Positions 6,393-11,827 of a stretch of DNA of 24,286 nt are shown here, piece by piece. Position numbers and translations under genes: made by a program. Position 1 is the first letter of the stretch; each line of letters opens with the position of its first letter. The DNA lies in the IMG/VR virus record IMGVR_UViG_3300020171_000131, positions 1-24,286 of that record. The stretch is one strand, 5' to 3'. This DNA comes from a virus. The notes under the pieces are model-generated. The model saw only the letters and a list, made by a program, of their open reading frames with translations. It had not been told where the DNA came from and made no database searches.

Positions 6393-6446
6393 ACCCGGGA
6401 AACCGGGTCTGTCGGGGCTGGCTGTCCGATTTTGATAAGATAGGCC
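6393..6446 (+). promoter_or_regulatory. Second structured leader RNA
   Basis: A perfect 6-bp stem ACCCGG/CCGGGT (6393-6398, 6403-6408) closes on a GAAA tetraloop. Next, GTCGG (6411-6415) can pair with CCGAT (6426-6430) around a 10-nt loop whose GGCT could pair with GGCC at 6443-6446. There is no T-run, so a terminator is unlikely. It precedes the zinc-ribbon gene at 6470. Confidence 0.4.
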
Positions 6447-6469
6447 GAAAAAATATAAAGGAGTATAAG

Positions 6470-6625
6470 ATGGAAATTACAAAATGTCTAGATTGTGGCC
6501 AGAGAGCGGAAACACTCTCTGATGATTTTTATAACAAATTTGTCGTCATGTCTCCTCCCGAGGGGACACAGGGATTGCACTGTGTGCATTGTGGCAGTGA
6601 TGCCGTCGTCGAGCGGAAAATATAA
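6470..6625 (+). CDS. Zinc-ribbon miniprotein, 51 aa
   Basis: It starts 6 nt after AAAGGAG. CLDCG at residues 6-10 and CVHCG at about 38-42 form a complete zinc ribbon in a protein that is little else. It is followed 11 nt later by the ribbon-helix-helix gene. It could be a partner of that regulator, but this is only context. Confidence 0.65.
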   Translation: MEITKCLDCGQRAETLSDDFYNKFVVMSPPEGTQGLHCVHCGSDAVVERKI

Positions 6626-6636
6626 GGAGTAAGAAA

Positions 6637-6789
6637 ATGTTGAACAAAACAGCACATATCCACGTCAAAACAAGTGAACAGGAGAAAGCCAGAACCAAAA
6701 AGCTGGCAAAAAAAGAAAGTATGTCGGTGTCCGAGTTCATCCGGATGCTGATCCGGGCTTGGGAAAACAGGGGGCACAAAAACAAATGA
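6637..6789 (+). CDS. Ribbon-helix-helix DNA-binding protein, 50 aa
   Basis: Residues 6-12 (AHIHVKT) form the beta-ribbon and SEQEKARTKKLAKKESMS the first helix. VSEFIRMLIRAWENRG is the second helix, the classic Arc/CopG-type order. These proteins dimerise and insert the ribbon in the DNA major groove, usually as autorepressors. It starts after AAGGAG. A natural target would be the operator-like palindrome at 5804-5811 or the repeats at 11811-11868; neither is demonstrated. Confidence 0.75.
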   Translation: MLNKTAHIHVKTSEQEKARTKKLAKKESMSVSEFIRMLIRAWENRGHKNK

Positions 6790-6854
6790 TGGAATTGATT
6801 AAGAAAAATCAACAGAAAAAAGATAAGAATAATAGTGATAATATTTTTGGATAG
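6786..6854 (+). CDS. Possible 22-aa miniprotein
   Basis: ATGATGG overlaps the preceding stop (ATGA) and opens a 22-codon frame rich in Lys, Asn and Gln, ending IFG. There is no good ribosome binding site of its own, so it would be translated only by coupling. It may instead be spacer sequence. Confidence 0.3.
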   Translation: MMELIKKNQQKKDKNNSDNIFG

Positions 6855-6866
6855 GAGGTATTTGAA

Positions 6867-7238
6867 ATGACGTTATCTGAAGCGATTGAAAAGAAGTTGA
6901 AGAATCCGGGGTTGATTATCGGACTACGAGTCCATGAAACTAATTTTTATCTGCAACTGCATAATTTCGATATGGCAGAAGGGCAAACGATATCGGTAAA
7001 CACATCTCCAGATGGAACCGGGACACAGTTTGATCACATAAGATTAGACGGCTGGGAAATAGTGAATCAGGAATCCGTATCATGGCAAGAAGCGATTCAG
7101 GCGTGGAATGATGGAAAAAGCCTCAGGGTTGAATTACCAGATCAAAGTATTACTATTTTAAAATCGCACGTCGGTATTTTTTGTAGTCAAGCTCTTTTCA
7201 ACTCCGGAAAGTGGTACATCCTGGACGATCAGGAGTAG
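6867..7238 (+). CDS. Hypothetical protein, possible degenerate DUF2829-like repeats, 123 aa
   Basis: It starts after AGGAGG. The protein looks like two related halves. The first opens with LSEAIEKKLKN and closes with RLDGWEIV; the second opens with WQEAIQAWNDGKSLRV and closes with GKWYILDD. A start of the form EAI-x-GK-x-R and an ending like DWEIV are typical of small phage proteins annotated DUF2829, a group that includes the Tad2 inhibitors of Thoeris defence. The usual conserved tryptophan after the Arg is absent, so the match is weak and the function is not assigned. It is followed directly by the repeat-bounded cassette. Confidence 0.6.
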   Translation: MTLSEAIEKKLKNPGLIIGLRVHETNFYLQLHNFDMAEGQTISVNTSPDGTGTQFDHIRLDGWEIVNQESVSWQEAIQAWNDGKSLRVELPDQSITILKSHVGIFCSQALFNSGKWYILDDQE

Positions 7239-7239
7239 T

Positions 7240-7263
7240 AATGTTAAACAAGGCAAAAGGGAA
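7240..7263 (+). repeat. 24-nt direct repeat, left copy
   Basis: This segment is identical to 8944-8967. It contains an ATG and the first seven codons (MLNKAKG) of the DUF5131 gene, and follows AGGAG at 7231-7235. Here the frame stops after 10 codons (MLNKAKGKEK), with its TGA (7271-7273) overlapping the ParB-like start at 7270. It therefore looks like a severed gene start now acting as a leader peptide. Confidence 0.85.
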
Positions 7264-7269
7264 GGAAAA

Positions 7270-7776
7270 ATGAAAATATCGAAACTTAAAAAGTTCAAGG
7301 GAAACCCAAGGCGCATGACTGAAAAACAATTCAGCCTGCTGAAGGAACATATTGAAAAACTCGGCGATCTTTCAGGAGTAATCTACTGTGTCAACAACAA
7401 GGCTTACGTCGGCGGCAATCAGCGCAGCGAAATATTTGACGGCTGCGAGATTGTGATTACTGAAAGATTCGATGAACCGACGGCATTGAAAACACTGGCG
7501 CACGGGTATATTGTTTATCAGGGTGAAAAGTACACTTACAGGGAAGTATCATTCACCGAGGAAGAGTTTAAGCAGGCTTGCATTGTTGCGAATAATGACG
7601 GTGGTACGTTTGACTGGGATATCCTGGCTAATCAGTGGGATGAACTTAAACTGGTTGAATGGGGTATGGATGTGCCGGATATGTTTGAAAAAATTCCAGA
7701 TGATAATGAAAATATTGATGAAAAAGGAATGGAAAATACTCAAAATGAATGTCCAAAATGTGGATTCAAATGGTAA
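7270..7776 (+). CDS. ParB/Srx-fold protein, partner of a cytosine methyltransferase
   Basis: The 168-aa protein carries the ParB N-terminal-like (ParB/sulfiredoxin) pattern: a GNPRR box at residues 11-15 and GGNQR at 48-52. A C-terminal block DWDILANQWDELKLVEWG (115-132) is typical of phage ParB-like proteins associated with DNA methylases. The end is CPKCGFKW (161-168), half a zinc ribbon. Members of this fold can have nuclease, NTPase or protein-interaction roles. It is not a plasmid partition protein: there is no HTH domain and no ParA. The start follows AAGGAA and is coupled to the 10-codon leader. Its last 32 nt overlap the methyltransferase gene. A paralogue lies at 11883-12401. Confidence 0.8.
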   Translation: MKISKLKKFKGNPRRMTEKQFSLLKEHIEKLGDLSGVIYCVNNKAYVGGNQRSEIFDGCEIVITERFDEPTALKTLAHGYIVYQGEKYTYREVSFTEEEFKQACIVANNDGGTFDWDILANQWDELKLVEWGMDVPDMFEKIPDDNENIDEKGMENTQNECPKCGFKW

Positions 7777-8734
7777 TAATTTGACTGTTATCAGTACATT
7801 CGCAGGCTGCGGAGGCTCAAGTCTTGGCTATAAATTAGCCGGATATAAAGAATTGTTGGCCGTTGAATGGGATAATAATGCTGTTGAAACATTCAAACTT
7901 AATTTTCCGGATGTTCCGGTATATCATGGAGATATAACAAAATTAACTGGAAAAGAATGTATGCGATTGGCCGGAACAAAAATTGGTGAACTTGATGTTT
8001 TAGATGGATCTCCGCCATGTCAGGGTTTCAGCACAGCCGGGAAAAGGAAATTTGACGATCCCCGTAATTCATTATTCAAAGAATATGCACGTATTTTGAA
8101 GGAATTGCAACCAAAGGTATTTGTTATGGAAAATGTAACAGGCATGATAAAGGGTGTTATGAAACAAGCATATTTGCAGATTATTAAAACTTTGCGAGAA
8201 TGTGGATATAGAGCAAATGGCCAGGTAATGAATGCTATGTATTATAATGTTCCGCAAAGCAGACAACGGATTATCATTATTGGTGTTCGCAATGATTTGA
8301 ATATTGAACCAAGTCATCCAAAACCGCAAACAAAACCGATTCCCATACAAAAAATTATAGGACATTTAGAAAATCAAGGAGGCCCCAAATTAACCGCTTG
8401 CAGTTCTAAATATTGGCCGTTATTAAAATATGGTGAAAGTGCTTCAAAATATCATCCAAAAGGTCATTTATTTGGCATGATAAAACTCAATCCATTCAAA
8501 CCGTCTCCAACTATATTAAAATCATGCGGCAATCCCGTTTGTCACTGGAGTCAACCACGATTTTTATCCAAAAAAGAATTACTACTGATAACCTCATTCC
8601 CCGAAAATTTTATTATTATAGGAGAAATTGGAAAGGTTAGAGATAGAATAGGCAACAGTGTTCCACCAAATCTCATGAAAGCCATTGCTGAACACATTAA
8701 AAATAATATATTGATTCAAAGGAATAAACAATGA
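7745..8734 (+). CDS. DNA (cytosine-5-)-methyltransferase
   Basis: The 329-aa protein contains the ordered motifs of C5-cytosine methyltransferases: motif I TFAGCGGSSLGYKLAG (about 18-33, AdoMet binding) and motif IV DGSPPCQGFS with catalytic Cys92. Motif VI is VMENVTG (127-133), motif VIII QSRQR (171-175) and motif X RIGNSVPPN (301-309). Length matches a complete enzyme, with a short target-recognition region (about 215-270). The start at 7745 overlaps the ParB-like gene by 32 nt; the long open frame upstream is a shadow of that gene. No restriction endonuclease is nearby, so it is an orphan methylase, probably protecting phage DNA or marking it for regulation. The recognition site cannot be read from sequence. 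Confidence 0.95.
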   Translation: MNVQNVDSNGNNLTVISTFAGCGGSSLGYKLAGYKELLAVEWDNNAVETFKLNFPDVPVYHGDITKLTGKECMRLAGTKIGELDVLDGSPPCQGFSTAGKRKFDDPRNSLFKEYARILKELQPKVFVMENVTGMIKGVMKQAYLQIIKTLRECGYRANGQVMNAMYYNVPQSRQRIIIIGVRNDLNIEPSHPKPQTKPIPIQKIIGHLENQGGPKLTACSSKYWPLLKYGESASKYHPKGHLFGMIKLNPFKPSPTILKSCGNPVCHWSQPRFLSKKELLLITSFPENFIIIGEIGKVRDRIGNSVPPNLMKAIAEHIKNNILIQRNKQ

Positions 8735-8874
8735 TAATAAAAAATGATTACGATATTAAATTGATTCAACATGAATATTTTGAATTATACCGGAATAGAT
8801 ATAATCTTGATGAAATGGAAGAAAAAAGATATCAGGAAATATCTGATGCTATCTGGCATTATCGCAATAAATAA
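8731..8874 (+). CDS. Hypothetical protein, 47 aa
   Basis: ATGA-coupled to the methyltransferase, behind AAAGGAA. The protein is tyrosine-rich and helical (EYFELYRNRYNLDEMEEKRY). It belongs to the same insert bounded by the 24-nt repeats and may be a small partner of the methyltransferase. The family is not recognised. The 70 nt after it hold only the ribosome binding site of the next gene. Confidence 0.6.
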   Translation: MIIKNDYDIKLIQHEYFELYRNRYNLDEMEEKRYQEISDAIWHYRNK

Positions 8875-8943
8875 TATACAAATGACATAAATAAGAAACA
8901 TTATTTTGTTATCTGTGAATAAAAAAGGAATAGGTGGAATATC

Positions 8944-8967
8944 AATGTTAAACAAGGCAAAAGGGAA
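8944..8967 (+). repeat. 24-nt direct repeat, right copy
   Basis: Identical to 7240-7263 and containing the functional start of the DUF5131 gene at 8945. The interval between repeat starts is 1704 nt and holds the ParB-like, methyltransferase and 47-aa genes. Upstream sequence differs from the left copy, and a new weaker site (AGGTGG) precedes this ATG. Confidence 0.85.
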
Positions 8968-9610
8968 TATGTACGATTTTGTAACTCATACATGGAATCC
9001 AATAAAAGGAAAATGTCAGCACGGATGCTCATATTGCTACATGTCCAAATGGGGAAAACAGAACCCGGTAAGATTCGATGAAAAAGAACTGAAAACCGAT
9101 CTTGGAAACGGAAACTTCATCTTTGTGGGATCTTCCTGCGATATGTTCGCTGAGGATATCCCGGCGGAATGGATAATCAAAACATTGGACTACTGTAACA
9201 TGTTTGATAATCATTATCTGTTTCAGTCAAAGAACCCGGGAAGATTCCTTGATTTCAAAGATCATACAGTATACAGAAAATCGGTATTCTGCACAACGAT
9301 TGAAAGCAATGTCTATTATCCGGAGATTATGAATAATTCACCGAATTTGATTTATAGAGCATGTTTTATAAGACAAATGTCAGAAATAGCAAAGGTTTAT
9401 GTCACCATTGAGCCTGTAATGAAGTTTGTTCCTGACAGTTTTGTAGAATTGATAAAACTATGCAATGCTGAACAAGTTAACATCGGAGCTGATTCCGGCG
9501 GCAATCACTTGCCGGAGCCGACTTCAGACGAATTGAAGCAGCTTATTTGCAGGTTTGAATTATTCACGAAGGTTAAGATCAAGAAAAATCTTGGAAGGCT
9601 GTTGAGGTGA
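8945..9610 (+). CDS. Phage Gp37/Gp68-like protein (DUF5131), radical-SAM-like
   Basis: The 221-aa protein begins near the DUF5131 signature THTWNPIKGKCQHGCSYCYM (residues 14-33). It holds a CxxxCxxC triad (Cys24, Cys28, Cys31) like the [4Fe-4S] motif of radical SAM enzymes. Later blocks FVGSSCDMFAEDIP, LFQSKNPGRF and VTIEPVMKF are also typical of this phage family. No reaction has been assigned to the family that I know of, but the cluster motif implies radical or redox chemistry. The start at 8945 sits in the right 24-nt repeat; the same start at 7241 has a stronger ribosome site but is cut off. Neighbours include methylation and SLOG genes, so a role in nucleotide modification is possible. 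Confidence 0.85.
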   Translation: MLNKAKGNMYDFVTHTWNPIKGKCQHGCSYCYMSKWGKQNPVRFDEKELKTDLGNGNFIFVGSSCDMFAEDIPAEWIIKTLDYCNMFDNHYLFQSKNPGRFLDFKDHTVYRKSVFCTTIESNVYYPEIMNNSPNLIYRACFIRQMSEIAKVYVTIEPVMKFVPDSFVELIKLCNAEQVNIGADSGGNHLPEPTSDELKQLICRFELFTKVKIKKNLGRLLR

Positions 9611-9619
9611 TAAAACAAA

Positions 9620-10108
9620 ATGAATTTCGATAGTCGCACATATTTAAAGGGAAATATCAGGAAATTTTCAATAGGTGTATTTGGTTCAAGAACATTAAAA
9701 GATGAAAGAGTGGAGATAATTATCACTGAAAAGATAAAAGAATTGAATGGAACAAAAATAATAACAACGCAAGAACCGCAAGGGGTATGTGAAGTGGCAC
9801 AAATGATAGCCAAGAAATATGCCTATCCGCTTCAGTTACATTTCTTAAATATGCAATATCTCAGGGGCGCCTTTGAACAAAGAAGCAAGGAAGTAATAAG
9901 CGAATCAGATTATATTATTTTGATCCATGACGGCAAAAGCAAAGGTACTGCAAATGAATTGAAATTAGTAATAAAAAGTGGGAAACCCTATCATTATGAA
10001 GTATTGGAGATTACACAATATAACAGAAGTGTAGGTTTTAATATAACGGAAGATTGGGGAAAAGATTTTGATATACTGCCGGATTTTGGAGATGGTTTTA
10101 AAATTTGA
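9620..10108 (+). CDS. SLOG/DUF2493-like nucleotide-binding protein
   Basis: The 162-aa protein has a Rossmann-like first strand ending in GVFGSRTLKDERV (about 19-31). A strand ITTQEPQGVCEVAQMIAKKY follows, with a GVxE-like loop. The distal motif SDYIILIHDGKSKGTANELKL (about 95-115) closes the set. This order matches the SLOG superfamily (DUF2493/YspA, DprA and LOG relatives), which binds nucleotides or nucleotide-derived ligands. It lies 9 nt after the DUF5131 gene, suggesting a shared task. It may sense or process a modified nucleotide, but this is inference. Last gene before promoter P2. Confidence 0.75.
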   Translation: MNFDSRTYLKGNIRKFSIGVFGSRTLKDERVEIIITEKIKELNGTKIITTQEPQGVCEVAQMIAKKYAYPLQLHFLNMQYLRGAFEQRSKEVISESDYIILIHDGKSKGTANELKLVIKSGKPYHYEVLEITQYNRSVGFNITEDWGKDFDILPDFGDGFKI

Positions 10109-10112
10109 ATTA

Positions 10113-10141
10113 TTTACATAATTCTCTCTGTGTGGTATAAT
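10113..10141 (+). promoter_or_regulatory. Strong extended -10 promoter P2
   Basis: TTTACA (10113-10118), a 17-nt spacer and consensus TATAAT (10136-10141), preceded by TGG as an extended -10. The predicted start (about 10147-10149) falls at the first helix of the leader RNA, so the transcript would begin with that structure. Confidence 0.85.
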
Positions 10142-10144
10142 GGA

Positions 10145-10226
10145 ATTGCGAGGTATTCGGGTCGCTCCCGAAGCAGGTTGGGTGCCGTAATCACTTGGCC
10201 GCCTCGCAATCACCTATTACGGAGGG
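10145..10226 (+). promoter_or_regulatory. Three-way-junction leader RNA with loop able to mask the ribosome binding site
   Basis: The leader of the replication gene folds into three helices. P1 is ATTGCGAGG (10145-10153) with CCTCGCAAT (10202-10210), nine perfect pairs. P2 is TTCGGG/CCCGAA (10156-10161, 10167-10172) with a TCGCT loop. P3 is GGTTGGGTG (10176-10184) with CACTTGGCC (10192-10200), including four wobbles and a 7-nt loop CCGTAAT (10185-10191). That loop is the exact complement of ATTACGG at 10216-10222, which overlaps the GGAGGG site (10221-10226) for the ATG at 10232. A loop-to-ribosome-site pseudoknot would block translation. No named riboswitch class matches by eye. Confidence 0.7.
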
Positions 10227-10231
10227 AAATT

Positions 10232-10966
10232 ATGTCAAATATCGATTCAAAAAAGTTCATTCAGAAAAACCCGATTTTCAAAAGGGGCTACGGTATTGTA
10301 GCAAAAGAAGTTATGGAAGATGATAGACTGACTATCGAAGCAAAGGCAATATATTGCTATTTATGTTCTTATGCCGGAACAAAATTTATATGTTTCCCAA
10401 GCATAAAAATGATTCAAGACAAGCTGAAAATATCAGAAAAAAGATTCTATAGACATATCGATTTGTTAAAGGAATACGGGTATATTACGATTGACAGAGA
10501 AAGCCGAAAAGGCAAGTTCCAAAAGAACTATTACACAATAATAACTGCTCCAGTCCGTCAAAACGCAGTACTGCAAAATGAAGGCTTGCAAAATGCAGGA
10601 CTGCAAAACGGTGGAACTAATATTAACAGTCTCAAAAGTAACAACCTTAATAATAACACTCTTGAAAGTAACATGAATAAAGAGTCATACATCAGTCTCG
10701 AAGATTCGACTGACGACTATGTTATTGAATATCTGAATCAATATAAAAGAAAATACAGGAAAGAACATCATTGGGTCACTATAGAGCAATTTGACAGAAT
10801 AGAATCTGCTTTATCGGATCTGAGGGGAAACGGCGATGTAGATATTGAATGTTATGAAGAGGGGGTTGCAGAATATCTTGATAATATACCAGACACAAAT
10901 AACGGATCAATGCTTTGCTTCATAACTGTGTTTGGCAGGATATATGAATATAATAATGCTTATTGA
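10232..10966 (+). CDS. Phage/plasmid replication initiator (HTH N-terminal domain)
   Basis: The 244-aa protein has the N-terminal domain common to initiators of low-GC Gram-positive phages and plasmids: FKRGYGIVAKEVMEDDRLTI, then EAKAIYCYLCSYAG, then a winged-helix part (FPSIKMIQDKLKISEKRFYRHIDLLKEYGYI). A flexible middle encoded by 15-bp DNA repeats reads LQN-x-GLQN-x-G. The C-terminal half (about 160-244) is a separate helical domain that could recruit helicase. The start at 10232 follows GGAGGG; the frame is open further upstream through the leader RNA, but no start site supports that. Translation is probably controlled by the leader. Such proteins bind an origin, which is often inside the gene. 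Confidence 0.85.
   Translation: MSNIDSKKFIQKNPIFKRGYGIVAKEVMEDDRLTIEAKAIYCYLCSYAGTKFICFPSIKMIQDKLKISEKRFYRHIDLLKEYGYITIDRESRKGKFQKNYYTIITAPVRQNAVLQNEGLQNAGLQNGGTNINSLKSNNLNNNTLESNMNKESYISLEDSTDDYVIEYLNQYKRKYRKEHHWVTIEQFDRIESALSDLRGNGDVDIECYEEGVAEYLDNIPDTNNGSMLCFITVFGRIYEYNNAY
10556..10615 (+). repeat. Four tandem 15-bp repeats inside the initiator gene (candidate origin)
   Basis: Units at 10556, 10571, 10586 and 10601 share a core (C/T)TGCAAAA(T/C)G followed by A/C-AGG-like bases; the first is divergent (CGTCAAAACGCAGTA). They encode LQN-x-G. An AT-rich stretch follows (about 10616-10680). Iterons within an initiator gene beside AT-rich DNA are the layout of lambda O and of several Gram-positive phage origins. 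Confidence 0.6.
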
Positions 10967-10985
10967 ATAAAAGGAGGATCAAGAT

Positions 10986-11180
10986 ATGGATAGTAAAATT
11001 ATTGGTTATGCCATAAGATTTAATGAGATGGATAGTAACGGTGATATTATTAAAAGGGAAGCCGTAAACCCGGAGATTTTTGAACAGTTGAAGATTTCCG
11101 GGAATATCATTGATTATGAAATTGATGAAAATGGAGTTAAAATAATAAAAAAGTTTGATTTGAAAAGCGTTTCTATATAA
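10986..11180 (+). CDS. Miniprotein resembling the start of an HK97 prohead protease, 64 aa
   Basis: It starts after AGGAGG. The N-terminus KIIGYAIRFNEMDSNGDIIK has the look of the first strand and turn of HK97-type prohead proteases (GYA, then F-x-x-x-D-x-x-G). The phage's own protease at 18396 has IRGYASPEFDDNGKKVI in the corresponding place. No catalytic His or Ser region follows: the rest is a short beta-like segment (DYEIDENGVKIIKKFDLKSVSI). It could be a truncated relic, a regulator, or an independent family with chance similarity. It lies between replication and structural genes. Confidence 0.6.
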   Translation: MDSKIIGYAIRFNEMDSNGDIIKREAVNPEIFEQLKISGNIIDYEIDENGVKIIKKFDLKSVSI

Positions 11181-11209
11181 TTTATAAAAAAAACGAAGGA
11201 GTTAGTAAA

Positions 11210-11419
11210 ATGAACAAGATACCGAAAATAGACTATTCAATATCAGACAGATTCAAAGACATCGATTTTATCGAGATCAGGAAACGAACGGAAGAGGAAA
11301 TTAAAAAGGCTTTTATGCCATCAGAAAACATCTCAGAAAAAGAAGATGCTATTGCTGTGATACATAAAAACATGATGGCAGCAGAATATATGAAACGTTT
11401 TAATGGAGGAAGTAAATGA
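11210..11419 (+). CDS. Portal-fragment-like miniprotein, 69 aa
   Basis: It starts after AAGGAG. Residues 6-24 (KIDYSISDRFKDIDFIEIR) closely match residues 298-316 of this window's own portal (KIDQSIVDRFKDIDFIQLR). The underlying DNA is also similar: 11225-11281 against 15634 onward, differing mostly at third positions. The remainder (EEEIKKAFMPSENISEKEDA, then AAEYMKRF) is helical and loosely follows portal layout. It is far too short to be a portal. It may be a duplicated fragment retained as a small gene or a competitor of portal assembly; only the similarity is observed. Confidence 0.65.
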   Translation: MNKIPKIDYSISDRFKDIDFIEIRKRTEEEIKKAFMPSENISEKEDAIAVIHKNMMAAEYMKRFNGGSK

Positions 11420-11444
11420 ATGAAATACCCCCAAGGAGAATGTT

Positions 11445-11702
11445 ATGAATAATATGATAATAAAAAAAGAATGGTCAGAATTTAGAGATACTGGCTTTTT
11501 GTGTTTCGTCAATTTGATACTCCATGTATTTGGATGGGCAATCGTATTAGAAATCGATGAGAATAATAATGTAATTTCGGCATATCCATCCAGAGTGAGA
11601 TTCCGGGGTTTTGATTCCAAAAATATATCAAAAACTTATATCAATATAAGCGAATACATGAAAGAAAATGCAGAAATATTATTAAAAGAAAGCAAAGAAT
11701 GA
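11445..11702 (+). CDS. Conserved hypothetical phage protein, 85 aa
   Basis: It starts after AAGGAG. The sequence IIKKEWSEFRDTGFLCFVN, ILHVFGWAIVLEIDENNNV, YPSRVRFRGFD and a helical end ISEYMKENAEILLKES is a pattern I associate with a hypothetical protein family recurring in phages of Firmicutes; it has no established role. Beta-rich centre, no signal or membrane segment. It is the last gene before the terminator at 11756-11788. Confidence 0.7.
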   Translation: MNNMIIKKEWSEFRDTGFLCFVNLILHVFGWAIVLEIDENNNVISAYPSRVRFRGFDSKNISKTYINISEYMKENAEILLKESKE

Positions 11703-11755
11703 ATTAAAACAAAACAAATGATGTGATTTAAATCTCAATCTCAATCCCAAATCAA

Positions 11756-11788
11756 ATCCGATATCTTTCAGGTGTCGGATATTTTTTT
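11756..11788 (+). terminator. Intrinsic terminator
   Basis: ATCCGATATC (11756-11765) pairs with GGTGTCGGAT (11771-11780) through ten pairs, two of them G-T, around loop TTTCA. A run of seven T follows (11782-11788). It separates the replication operon from the Mom operon. Confidence 0.9.
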
Positions 11789-11799
11789 ATCCCAAGTAA

Positions 11800-11827
11800 T
11801 TGACATTAAATTTCTTTATGGTATGAT
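11800..11827 (+). promoter_or_regulatory. Sigma-70-type promoter P3
   Basis: TTGACA (11800-11805), a 16-nt spacer and TATGAT (11822-11827). It lies directly after the terminator and before the second ParB-like gene. Operator-like repeats overlap the spacer and -10, implying tight control of the ParB-like/Mom pair. Confidence 0.75.

Noticed and set aside
7511-7744. In-frame extension upstream of the methyltransferase start
   Set aside because: It overlaps the ParB-like gene in another frame, gives non-protein-like sequence, and motif I already lies close to the 7745 start.
7270-7776. Plasmid-type partition function for the ParB-like proteins
   Set aside because: No ParA gene, no HTH DNA-binding domain and no parS-like repeats; the pairing with modification genes is a better guide.
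9505-9813. 102-aa minus-strand frame
   Set aside because: It is antisense to the DUF5131 and SLOG genes, with Phe/Ile-rich shadow composition.
10145-10210. tRNA or intrinsic terminator
   Set aside because: No T-loop or acceptor end fits a tRNA, and no T-run follows the stems, so a leader regulatory RNA is the better reading.
10130-10231. Upstream extension of the replication initiator through the leader
   Set aside because: The frame is open, but the segment is occupied by a precisely paired RNA structure; the GGAGGG site serves the 10232 start.
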